In this document: one piece after another, positions 1-5,380 of the stretch
How positions within the stretch are numbered: position 1 is the stretch's first letter
Layout of the letters: every line of letters starts with the position of its first letter
From: Anaerolineales bacterium
Lineage (GTDB): Bacteria > Chloroflexota > Anaerolineae > Anaerolineales > UBA4823
Length of the DNA: 5,823 nt
Direction of reading: 5' to 3'
NCBI GenBank assembly: GCA_022865865.1
Contig: JALHTN010000409.1
Coordinates: forward strand, 1-5,823
The notes under the pieces: model-generated
Told to the model about the DNA's origin: nothing
Database searches by the model: none
What the model saw: the letters and a program-made list of their open reading frames with translations, nothing else
Made by a program: the position numbers and the translations under genes

Positions 1-84
1 ACAATTTCCAATGCAAATGGCAATTTTGTCACATTGGACCTTTCTCCTTCGGCTCCTGCAATAATCGCCTACCGAAATATATAA
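1..84 (+). CDS. Possible C-terminal end of an upstream gene (partial)
   Basis: Frame 1 is open from the left edge to a TAA at 82-84 and reads 27 residues, with a beta-strand-like pattern (NGNFVTLDLSP, then PAIIAYRNI). I do not recognise the family. The case for a real tail is only the plausible composition and its position ahead of a clear promoter at 181-209. A competing reading is a minus-strand gene starting with GTG at 32-30 behind a purine-rich AAGGAG/AAAGG stretch. Both cannot be right, and neither can be settled with so few codons. Confidence 0.22.
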   Translation, partial: TISNANGNFVTLDLSPSAPAIIAYRNI

Positions 85-180
85 CCCAATTAAAATTACC
101 GCGCCCAATATTAGATCCCTCCTGTCACCAAACAAATGAATCCAGTAAAATTCATGATATTCTTAGATTGTTCTATATTG

Positions 181-209
181 TTGACATAAGATATGCATTC
201 GAATAAAAT
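181..209 (+). promoter_or_regulatory. Sigma70-type promoter of the ABC transporter operon
   Basis: A perfect -35 TTGACA at 181-186 is followed by exactly 17 bp and a -10 TAAAAT at 204-209 (5 of 6 to TATAAT). Transcription should start near 216. It faces the binding-protein gene at 499 with no gene between, so it is the natural operon promoter. The spacer and first -10 base contain an 8-bp palindrome ATTCGAAT (197-204) with a central CG, as seen in many LacI-family operators. Whether that is functional is speculative. Confidence 0.62.
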
Positions 210-485
210 CTAATTTGAGCCACTCTATCTAATTTTTTCCGGCCACTTATTAGTAATTAATCAACTACATCAGATCGGCTTCCTTTCAAATCCTATTTAC
301 TAGTAGATTTCTATTTCAGGATGTCGGGAATTTTTATCGGATACTCCCGAGCGTCACAGACCCAATTATTTTGGGTAATTCAAACACCACATTTTCTAGT
401 TCTTCATTAGGAGGTGCGTATAGATCTGATAATCAGTAAATAATTCAACATATCTTGTGTCAATTCACAGGATAAAGGATAGTTT

Positions 486-490
486 GGAGG
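486..490 (+). promoter_or_regulatory. Ribosome binding site that fixes the binding-protein start
   Basis: GGAGG lies 8 nt ahead of the ATG at 499. It sits inside the longer open frame that begins with GTG at 457, so it argues that translation starts at 499 and not at 457. The GTG has no comparable site upstream, and starting there would add a charged 14-residue stretch in front of the signal peptide. Confidence 0.8.
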
Positions 491-498
491 ATTTGAAA

Positions 499-1956
499 AT
501 GAAAAGTAAAACACTAGTTATCACGTTGTTTGTGCTCGCAGCAGTACTGCTGAGTCAATGTGCACCCGCAGCTGCACCTACTCCTGAGACAATTATTGTC
601 ACAGAAGAAGTAATTGTGACTCAAGAAGTTATTGTCACTCAGGAAGTTGTGGTGACGGAAATTATTGAAGTACCTGCGGAACCCACCGAAAAAACTGTTG
701 TTGAGTTTTGGACAACAGATAACGAAGAAGATCGTATAGATGTCTACGAAGCAGTTGCCCAAAGTTTCATGGACGAAAACCCTGATATCGAAGTGCGCAT
801 TGTCCCGATTGAAGAATCGGGTGTTTCCCAACGCATAGCTACAGCCGTGGCTGCCAACCGGCTTCCCGATATCGTCCGTATGGGGATCGAACGAGTTGCA
901 ACATTTGCCGCTGATGGCATCCTTGACCAAGAAGCTGCTGCGGCAGTCATCGCCAGTATCGGCGAAGACGATTTCCGTGCTGGTCCTTTGGCGATGGTAA
1001 CCGATCCAACAACAGGACAATATGCAGCAGTTCCTTACGATGGTTGGATCCAGGCAATCTGGTATCGCGATGATGTGTTCCAAGAGGCGGCTCTTAATCC
1101 CCCGGTCGCCTGGGAAGATATCTTAGCAGCTTGTGAAGCATTGCCTGGCACTGGAAACCTGCTCTATGCTCTAACTCTGGGTACTGATCCAGGTCAAAAC
1201 TATGGTCACCAGATATTTGAGCAAGTTGCCATGTCCAACAATGCCTGGCCTTTTGATGAGGCAGGCAACGTAACCATGGATACACCTGAGATGGTCGCTG
1301 CGCTTGAATTCTATACGAGCTTGCAGGATTGCGCTCTCCCTGGACCTCAGTACTGGCGTGGGGCGAGAGAATCTTATGAGCTGGATCAATCCGGAATGTT
1401 ATTCTACAGCACGTACATCATGGACGATCTGGTCGATGGTTCTGGAATGGAAAGCGGCGATATGGTGCAAATAGCTGTTGATGATTTAGCACTGAATACT
1501 GGCTTTGCTCCCGAAATGGTTGGACCAAATGGTTCTGCAACTTATGGCCAGCTGGTTACTCTCGGTCTGATGCAAGGTGCCGATCCTGCTGCCCAAAAAG
1601 TTGTTGAGTATTTCTTACAAGAAGGTTACCAAGACGTACTTGTACTCGCACCTTTTGGAAAAGTCCCTGTCCTCAAGAGTGAGGTCGACGGTTGGAAGGA
1701 CCTAAGCCCCTTCTTTGCCAATTACTCCGGGGCCACCCTTGATCAAATTGCCAATGGTTATGAATCGATGCAGAGATGGCTGTTCCGACCCGATTATGAC
1801 GCCACTCAACGTGCCGTTGTCGGTGATATCGAAGGTCGTCTTCTTATCCCACAGGTGATCAGCAATATTGCCCTGGAGGGGATTATGACCCCAGAGACTG
1901 GAGCGGCATGGTTGCAAGAACAAGTTGAAGCTTTGGTAGCTGAACGTGCAGAGTAA
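499..1956 (+). CDS. ABC transporter substrate-binding lipoprotein (extracellular solute-binding family 1, CUT1 type)
   Basis: A 485-residue binding protein expected to sit lipid-anchored outside the membrane and hand a solute, probably a sugar or oligosaccharide, to the two permeases encoded next. Residues 1-20 are a lipoprotein signal peptide (Lys2 and Lys4, then a hydrophobic core) ending in LLSQC, with Cys21 as the predicted lipidated residue. Gln just before the Cys is unusual. Residues 22-65 form an Ala/Pro/Thr-rich linker with hexapeptide Val-Thr-Gln/Glu repeats. The binding fold starts near residue 66 (TVVEFW). It shows family-1 hallmarks: a PDI stretch in the first lobe and, at 179-209, a PYDGWIQAIWYRDDVF segment followed by Leu-x-Pro-Pro-x-x-Trp, matching the usual 'YRKDLFEEAGL.PPTTWDE' region. 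Length is normal for the family. The ATG at 499 is chosen over the GTG at 457 because of the GGAGG at 486-490 and the signal peptide. The substrate cannot be read from the sequence. Confidence 0.92.
   Translation: MKSKTLVITLFVLAAVLLSQCAPAAAPTPETIIVTEEVIVTQEVIVTQEVVVTEIIEVPAEPTEKTVVEFWTTDNEEDRIDVYEAVAQSFMDENPDIEVRIVPIEESGVSQRIATAVAANRLPDIVRMGIERVATFAADGILDQEAAAAVIASIGEDDFRAGPLAMVTDPTTGQYAAVPYDGWIQAIWYRDDVFQEAALNPPVAWEDILAACEALPGTGNLLYALTLGTDPGQNYGHQIFEQVAMSNNAWPFDEAGNVTMDTPEMVAALEFYTSLQDCALPGPQYWRGARESYELDQSGMLFYSTYIMDDLVDGSGMESGDMVQIAVDDLALNTGFAPEMVGPNGSATYGQLVTLGLMQGADPAAQKVVEYFLQEGYQDVLVLAPFGKVPVLKSEVDGWKDLSPFFANYSGATLDQIANGYESMQRWLFRPDYDATQRAVVGDIEGRLLIPQVISNIALEGIMTPETGAAWLQEQVEALVAERAE
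592..672 (+). repeat. 18-bp in-frame tandem repeat encoding a Val-Thr-Gln/Glu hexapeptide linker
   Basis: About four and a half copies of an 18-bp unit encode residues 32-58 of the binding lipoprotein: IIVTEE, VIVTQE, VIVTQE, VVVTEI, IEV. The amino-acid period is tight, while many third codon positions differ between copies. This suggests an old or selected protein repeat and not a fresh DNA duplication. It lies between the lipidated Cys and the folded domain and probably acts as a spacer from the membrane. Similar repeats are common in Chloroflexota binding lipoproteins. Confidence 0.8.
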
Positions 1957-1972
1957 ATTCTGAACCAATACG

Positions 1973-1997
1973 CAGGGGTAGCCATAGGCTACCCCTG
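1973..1997 (+). terminator. Perfect intra-operon stem-loop (attenuator or mRNA stabiliser)
   Basis: CAGGGGTAGCC at 1973-1983 pairs without mismatch with GGCTACCCCTG at 1987-1997 around a 3-nt ATA loop, starting 16 nt after the binding-protein stop codon. The following bases, TATTTGTG, are only a weak T tract, so read-through into the permease genes is expected. In importer operons a structure here typically raises binding-protein output over permease output, by partial termination or by protecting the upstream mRNA 3' end. Which of these applies cannot be told from sequence. It ends 12 nt before the first possible permease start. Confidence 0.72.
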
Positions 1998-2009
1998 TAT
2001 TTGTGAAAA

Positions 2010-2972
2010 GTGAAGATGATCACTGCATCCAGAAAAAGAACATTCAAACAGCGATGGAGTTCACTAAGAGCTCGTGAGTCACGTTTAGCATGGGTTTTAA
2101 TACTTCCCACAGCAGTGATTGTATTTGGGCTGGTCATCTTTCCAGCGATTTTCAGCATATGGATCAGTTTTCACGATGTTGGCTTAAATAATTTAAATGA
2201 TGTCTTCAATGCTCCATTTGTAGCCCTAGAAAATTATCGAGATGTACTCGATGATTACGCCTTCAAATTTCAAGGTATGCAGAGCTGGGGAGCTGCGGTA
2301 ACCAGCATTGTTTATTCATTCACCGCAACTGCGTTGACCTTAGTAGTTGGATTAGTAGCGGCGTTACTCCTCAACCGTCCATTTCGTGGACGGGGGGTAG
2401 CCCGGGCAACTTTTTTAATCCCTTATGTCGCCCCAATTATCAGTGTCGCTTTCGTATGGCGCTGGATTCTCGATCCTCGTCCATCCGGAGTGCTCAATGA
2501 TATATTGTTAAAATTAGGGGTGATCGATTTACCTATCGCCTATCTTGCTGAGAGAGGCTTGGCATTACTCATCGTTATTATTTTTGAATCCTGGCGCTAC
2601 TTCCCATTTGCTATGCTGATGATCCTTGCCCGACTTCAGGCAATAGATGAAACACTTTATGAAGCAGCAAAAGTCGATGGAGCTAATCCTTGGGCAAAAT
2701 TCTTATACATTACTCTGCCTGAATTAAGATATGTCTTGGGTGCAATATTCCTGCTTAGACTGATGTGGACTTTTAATAAATTCGATGATATTTTCTTGCT
2801 GACCGGTGGGGGATTCGGCACGAAGGTCTTGCCAGTTCTTACATACGAATTCAGCTTTCGACTCTTCGACTTTGGTCGCGGCGCCGCGACTGCAATGATT
2901 CTATTGGTCATACTTATGGTTTTTATGATCATATATGGAGTCACAGTAATGAGAAATGTCGATGAAACCTAG
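2010..2972 (+). CDS. ABC sugar transporter permease, MalF/UgpA type
   Basis: An inner-membrane permease of 320 residues, a usual length for the family, and one half of the predicted translocation channel. About six hydrophobic segments are visible near residues 27-53, 97-121, 131-152, 184-205, 240-260 and 292-312, after a basic cytoplasmic N-terminus. The cytoplasmic coupling loop to the ATPase is clear: EAA at 218-220, DGA at 223-225, and ITLP at 234-237, matching the EAA---G---------I-LP signature. The start is uncertain: GTG at 2010 and ATG at 2016 are in frame two codons apart, and neither has a good Shine-Dalgarno site. Translation may therefore be weak or may depend on the upstream gene. 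It lies 53 bp behind the binding-protein gene with a stem-loop between, and 16 bp before the second permease. The MalF-like assignment follows from gene order and the PFRGRG...FLIPY...W.W region. Confidence 0.93.
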   Translation: MKMITASRKRTFKQRWSSLRARESRLAWVLILPTAVIVFGLVIFPAIFSIWISFHDVGLNNLNDVFNAPFVALENYRDVLDDYAFKFQGMQSWGAAVTSIVYSFTATALTLVVGLVAALLLNRPFRGRGVARATFLIPYVAPIISVAFVWRWILDPRPSGVLNDILLKLGVIDLPIAYLAERGLALLIVIIFESWRYFPFAMLMILARLQAIDETLYEAAKVDGANPWAKFLYITLPELRYVLGAIFLLRLMWTFNKFDDIFLLTGGGFGTKVLPVLTYEFSFRLFDFGRGAATAMILLVILMVFMIIYGVTVMRNVDET

Positions 2973-2988
2973 AAGAACATAAATAATT

Positions 2989-3933
2989 ATGACAAATCAA
3001 TCGAATTCAAATCAAAACTCCGCATATCAACAAAAGAAAAAAAGCCGATCTAATTTCATTGAATATACCGCTAACTGGATCACTTGGCCGCGTTTTATTT
3101 TCGCTTTCGTTTTGCTCTTTTTCTTGACAGGGATTTTATTTCCCTTTTATTGGATGATTAGTTCCTCATCAAAAACATATGCGGAAATCGGGAGCCGGGA
3201 GCCAGTATATATTCCAAGTGCATTTAGACTTGATGCATACAAAGAACTCTTCGATCCAAACAATGAGAGTTTCTGGAATTTTGGCACAAATATATTAAAC
3301 AGTCTAAAAGTAGCCATCCCAGCTGCTCTCATCGCAGTCATCCTCTCTACCTTGGGGGCATATGCCATCGCACGATTACGTTTTCGGGGAAAGGATATTT
3401 TATTAAACAGCATTCTGTTAATTTACCTGTTCCCAGGAGTTTTATTAATAATTCCTTTGTTTGCCATGCTTGCTCAGATTGGTGGTCGTTTGGGATTCGA
3501 TGTCCAGGACAATCTTCCAGTTCTGATCATCACTTACCTGGCTCAAACACTTCCAGTTGCACTTTATATGCTTGCCAATTATTTTCGCACAATCCCGGAA
3601 GAAATTGAACAAGCTGGTTTGATTGATGGCTGCAGCCGCTTAGGGATTATCTGGCGGATAACCCTCCCCTTGGCGATTCCAGCCTTGGTTTCGGTCGCAA
3701 TTTATGCATTCATGATCGCCTGGAATGAATTCTTATATGCCTTTATCTTCCTGAACAATCGCGATTTATTCACAATGCCAATAAAAATTAACACCATCTT
3801 CAATGATCCCAGCCCTCGACCGCATGTTGTCATGGCGGCCTCAACGGTAATGACTCTACCTGTCGTTTTCTTGTTCCTGGCATTTGAAAAATATCTAGAA
3901 CAAGGTCTTACAGCTGGGGGAGTTAAGAATTAG
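2989..3933 (+). CDS. ABC sugar transporter permease, MalG/UgpE type
   Basis: A 314-residue inner-membrane permease, the likely partner of the product of 2010-2972. A polar, Asn/Gln/Lys-rich N-terminus of about 30 residues precedes six hydrophobic segments near 36-58, 106-128, 140-162, 178-198, 230-252 and 280-300. Family marks include PFYWMISSS after the first segment, LGAYAIARLRFRGK at 122-135, the coupling loop EQAGLIDGC (207-215) continuing to ITLP, and the C-terminus LEQGLTAGGVKN, close to the usual 'QGLTAGAVKG' ending. The second EAA residue is Gln here, which is common in this subunit. The ATG at 2989 has only a weak AGAAG upstream. The gene ends the operon and no ATP-binding subunit follows. 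A shared MsmK/UgpC-like ATPase encoded elsewhere is the likely energy source, which is an inference from CUT1 systems in general. Confidence 0.93.
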   Translation: MTNQSNSNQNSAYQQKKKSRSNFIEYTANWITWPRFIFAFVLLFFLTGILFPFYWMISSSSKTYAEIGSREPVYIPSAFRLDAYKELFDPNNESFWNFGTNILNSLKVAIPAALIAVILSTLGAYAIARLRFRGKDILLNSILLIYLFPGVLLIIPLFAMLAQIGGRLGFDVQDNLPVLIITYLAQTLPVALYMLANYFRTIPEEIEQAGLIDGCSRLGIIWRITLPLAIPALVSVAIYAFMIAWNEFLYAFIFLNNRDLFTMPIKINTIFNDPSPRPHVVMAASTVMTLPVVFLFLAFEKYLEQGLTAGGVKN

Positions 3934-4251
3934 GAAAATATAACCGCTGCTTCAAAACCATAGGAAAAATAATTTCCTTCTGAATGAAAGACCAATGGAT
4001 CTTTCCTTCACTCCGAATTAGCTCCCAAACCATTATGTACATTGCCTTTGGGGGTCAAGGTAGAGGTTTTCTTGTAGTCCCACTGATATTAAACCCTGTG
4101 CTGGTTCCCGAAATTCTATTTCTAATCAGCTGGCTGAGAACTGGTCGAGTTTCTGATCCCCAGATCGCTTTACTGCATTCATCCTTCGAGTGATGAAGTT
4201 ATTATTCATTTTTTCAATTTCGTTAGATTTATTGATGAAAGACAGCCAGGA
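3934..4251. other. Intergenic region between convergent genes
   Basis: These 318 bases separate the 3' ends of the second permease gene (plus) and the lipid kinase gene (minus). They hold a short AT-rich stem-loop (AGGAAA at 3962-3967 with TTTCCT at 3973-3978) and a better terminator candidate at 4178-4214. A 69-codon open frame at 3984-4193 (plus) has no Shine-Dalgarno site, unconvincing composition, and ends inside the terminator candidate. I do not call it a gene. No clear terminator for the minus-strand kinase gene is visible. Confidence 0.5.
4178..4214 (+). terminator. Candidate terminator of the transporter operon
   Basis: TTCATC at 4178-4183 pairs with GATGAA at 4192-4197. Two further pairs (CT with AG, one bulged T) close a TCG loop. 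The downstream bases are T-rich and end in a run of six T at 4209-4214. The stem is AT-rich and the T run starts 11 nt after it, so this is a weak rho-independent terminator at best. An alternative weaker stem (ATGAA 4193-4197 with TTCAT 4205-4209) abuts the T run directly. Confidence 0.33.
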
Positions 4252-5136
4252 TTAATCATTGCTGGTTAAAACCCGTACTGCTCCTGGAACGACTTTGATG
4301 GAAACCGGGGTCTCCCAACCAATTTCCCCATCGACCTGGATGCTCTGAGGTGGATCGGTAGAAATTTGTATTTCCTTTGCTTGCCAATGATGAACTGTAT
4401 CTTGGGTTGGGGACGAACTCGCGACACTTTTACCAATAGCCACAAAAGATCGAAAGCTCCTATCTCGCACTAAGATCACATCTAAGAGACCGTCAAACAT
4501 GCTGATATTCTTACTGGCACTAAAACCTGAGACACCAAAGTTTCCAGCATTATCTATTAGGCAGGTAATACCCTCTTCCTCGAACTCCTTACCATCCAGG
4601 TTGAAGGTATATTTCACCTGTTTTGCATCTTTCATTGCTTTGAGAGCAGCGATCGAGTACGCCATGATGCCATAGCGATCTTTCATCTCCCGATCCGCAA
4701 ATTCAACCTTTTGGGCGGCAATCCCTAAACCTACGCGCAGCAAGAAATAAGTACCACCAATCTCTCCGACATCAATCGATTTTATGGCACTATCAGTGCT
4801 GGCTGCGATTTCTGCTGCCTTGGTGAGATCTTTGGGAATACCGAGCTCCACTGACAACAAGTTTGCCGTCCCACCCGGCAAGATTGCCAAGGGAACCTGG
4901 CTGCCCATGACCCCTCGCGCGACTTCCATCACGGTCCCATCTCCGCCAAATGCGGCTACTACATCAACTTGTGCCTCGACCGCCTCTCTTGCGAATCGTT
5001 CCGCATCACCGCTCTCTTGCGTTATCGAGATATCCCATTCGACTCCTGCTGGTCTGAATACCTGGTTCAAGGTATGCAGGATCGGTTTTGGTTGTCCTGA
5101 ACCCGGATTGACTACTACTTGTATCTTACGCGTCAT
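4252..5136 (-). CDS. YegS/BmrU-like diacylglycerol/lipid kinase
   Basis: A soluble 294-residue enzyme of the DAGK catalytic family, expected to transfer phosphate from ATP to diacylglycerol or a related lipid at the cytoplasmic membrane face. The N-terminal nucleotide-binding lobe shows NPGSG at 10-14, the glycine-rich GGDGT at 64-68 with Glu71 after it, and PGGTANLL at 87-94 followed by ELGIP. The C-terminal beta-sandwich lobe shows DGLLD at 215-219 and QVDGE at 267-271, both typical of the YegS group. Length is normal and all key motifs are intact. The ATG at 5136 is preceded 5 nt upstream by GGAGG. The gene stands alone, convergent with the transporter operon and divergent from rocD. Family membership is firm. 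The exact lipid substrate (diacylglycerol, phosphatidylglycerol, undecaprenol or sphingoid base) cannot be decided from motifs, so no gene symbol is given. Confidence 0.92.
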   Translation of the reverse strand: MTRKIQVVVNPGSGQPKPILHTLNQVFRPAGVEWDISITQESGDAERFAREAVEAQVDVVAAFGGDGTVMEVARGVMGSQVPLAILPGGTANLLSVELGIPKDLTKAAEIAASTDSAIKSIDVGEIGGTYFLLRVGLGIAAQKVEFADREMKDRYGIMAYSIAALKAMKDAKQVKYTFNLDGKEFEEEGITCLIDNAGNFGVSGFSASKNISMFDGLLDVILVRDRSFRSFVAIGKSVASSSPTQDTVHHWQAKEIQISTDPPQSIQVDGEIGWETPVSIKVVPGAVRVLTSND

Positions 5137-5141
5137 TCATC

Positions 5142-5146
5142 CCTCC
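5142..5146 (-). promoter_or_regulatory. Ribosome binding site of the lipid kinase gene
   Basis: Read on the minus strand, GGAGG (5146-5142) lies 5 nt ahead of the ATG at 5136-5134. A second ATG at 5140-5138, in another frame, is too close to the site to be used well and reads only into a stop at 5128-5126. The site therefore supports the start at 5136. Confidence 0.75.
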
Positions 5147-5176
5147 ATTTTTTTGAGCACAGTTATTTTTTTCTTC

Positions 5177-5192
5177 TTCATATAGATATGAA
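5177..5192. promoter_or_regulatory. 16-bp palindrome in the kinase leader (candidate operator)
   Basis: TTCATAT at 5177-5183 and ATATGAA at 5186-5192 are perfect inverted repeats around a 2-bp AG centre. The element sits just downstream of the transcription start predicted for the minus-strand kinase promoter (about 5198) and upstream of its ribosome binding site. This is a position where a dimeric repressor would block transcription. The AT-only core means chance is a real alternative. No regulator gene is nearby to suggest an identity. Confidence 0.4.
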
Positions 5193-5204
5193 AATCTGAG
5201 ATCA

Positions 5205-5213
5205 ATTATAACA
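5205..5213 (-). promoter_or_regulatory. Extended -10 promoter of the lipid kinase gene
   Basis: On the minus strand the bases read TGT-TATAAT, a perfect extended -10 element (TGn plus consensus hexamer). The hexamer at the usual -35 distance, GGGAAT, matches poorly, which is typical of extended -10 promoters. The predicted start near 5198 gives a leader of about 60 nt to the ATG at 5136. Confidence 0.5.
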
Positions 5214-5306
5214 ATAACACTTGTAAAAATTCCCTGAATTGGCTGTGTTCTTATCAACTCAGTGATCAGATACTCTTTATTTCCCCGCACTGAATCCAGC
5301 GAAATC

Positions 5307-5340
5307 ATGACCAGTTTTTAGAAATCTTGTATGATATACT
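5307..5340 (+). promoter_or_regulatory. Candidate promoter of rocD
   Basis: Two overlapping readings exist. One is ATGACC (5307-5312, 4 of 6 to TTGACA), a 17-bp spacer and TATGAT (5330-5335). The other is an extended -10, TGA-TATACT (5332-5340), without a good -35. Both place the start at about 5342-5347, some 35-40 nt ahead of the rocD ATG. Confidence 0.45.
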
Positions 5341-5343
5341 GCA

Positions 5344-5351
5344 AAGCGCTT
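5344..5351. promoter_or_regulatory. AAGCGCTT palindrome at the rocD start site (candidate operator)
   Basis: A perfect 8-bp palindrome with a central CG, AAGCGCTT, lies where the rocD transcript should begin. The core AAGCGCTT is the centre of many LacI/CcpA-family operators, and overlap with the start site would suit a repressor. The flanks are not symmetric beyond the core, so the match is only partial and could be chance. Confidence 0.3.
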
Positions 5352-5380
5352 GAAATAACCAATCATTTAGAAAAATCATA

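Larger units (their letters stand above)
85..498 (+). other. Non-coding upstream region and long leader of the transporter operon
   Basis: No convincing gene lies in these 414 bases. The region holds a strong promoter at 181-209, which predicts transcription from about 216 and a leader of about 283 nt. Within the leader are two small stem-loops: TCGGGA at 324-329 pairing with TCCCGA at 345-350 (15-nt loop), and ACCCAA at 360-365 pairing with TTGGGT at 371-376 (5-nt loop). There is also an AGGAGGTG at 409-416 with no usable start codon behind it, an 11-bp dyad CTGAT-A-ATCAG at 426-436, and a small dyad TGTG-N6-CACA at 456-469 just upstream of the gene's own Shine-Dalgarno. I do not recognise a known riboswitch class. 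Bases 85-180 show nothing I can name. Confidence 0.5.

Noticed and set aside
3..188. Frame 3 open reading from the left edge to a TAA at 186-188
   Set aside because: Cys- and His-rich, low-complexity-like translation without recognisable pattern. It overlaps the -35 of the strong promoter and looks like a chance open frame.
456..469. TGTG-N6-CACA dyad as a CRP site
   Set aside because: The CRP consensus is TGTGA-N6-TCACA (16 bp). Here the total is 14 bp and the inner A/T pair is missing, so spacing and sequence both fail.
457..498. GTG at 457 as the binding-protein start
   Set aside because: It would place 14 mostly polar residues before the signal peptide and has no ribosome site, while GGAGG at 486-490 serves the ATG at 499.
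592..672. Repeat run considered as a CRISPR or mobile-element repeat
   Set aside because: The 18-bp units are contiguous, in frame, without spacers, and vary at third codon positions, so they are a protein-level repeat.
514..1083. 189-codon open frame on the minus strand
   Set aside because: It lies fully inside the binding-protein gene. Its Asn/Phe/Cys-rich composition is partly the reverse reading of the 18-bp repeat, and it has no family features.
3984..4193. 69-codon plus-strand frame with a hydrophobic middle, behind the second permease gene
   Set aside because: No Shine-Dalgarno site, the start falls just after a small stem-loop, its end overlaps the terminator candidate, and the sequence resembles no family I know.
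4784..5185. 133-codon plus-strand frame
   Set aside because: It is antisense to the lipid kinase gene, whose catalytic motifs are intact. Its Ser/Thr/Pro/Ala-rich composition is typical of an antisense shadow.
5126..5308. 60-codon minus-strand frame ending in the start of the lipid kinase gene
   Set aside because: It spans the kinase promoter and leader, has no Shine-Dalgarno site and has unremarkable composition. The overlap with the kinase start looked like translational coupling, but the kinase has its own GGAGG and promoter.
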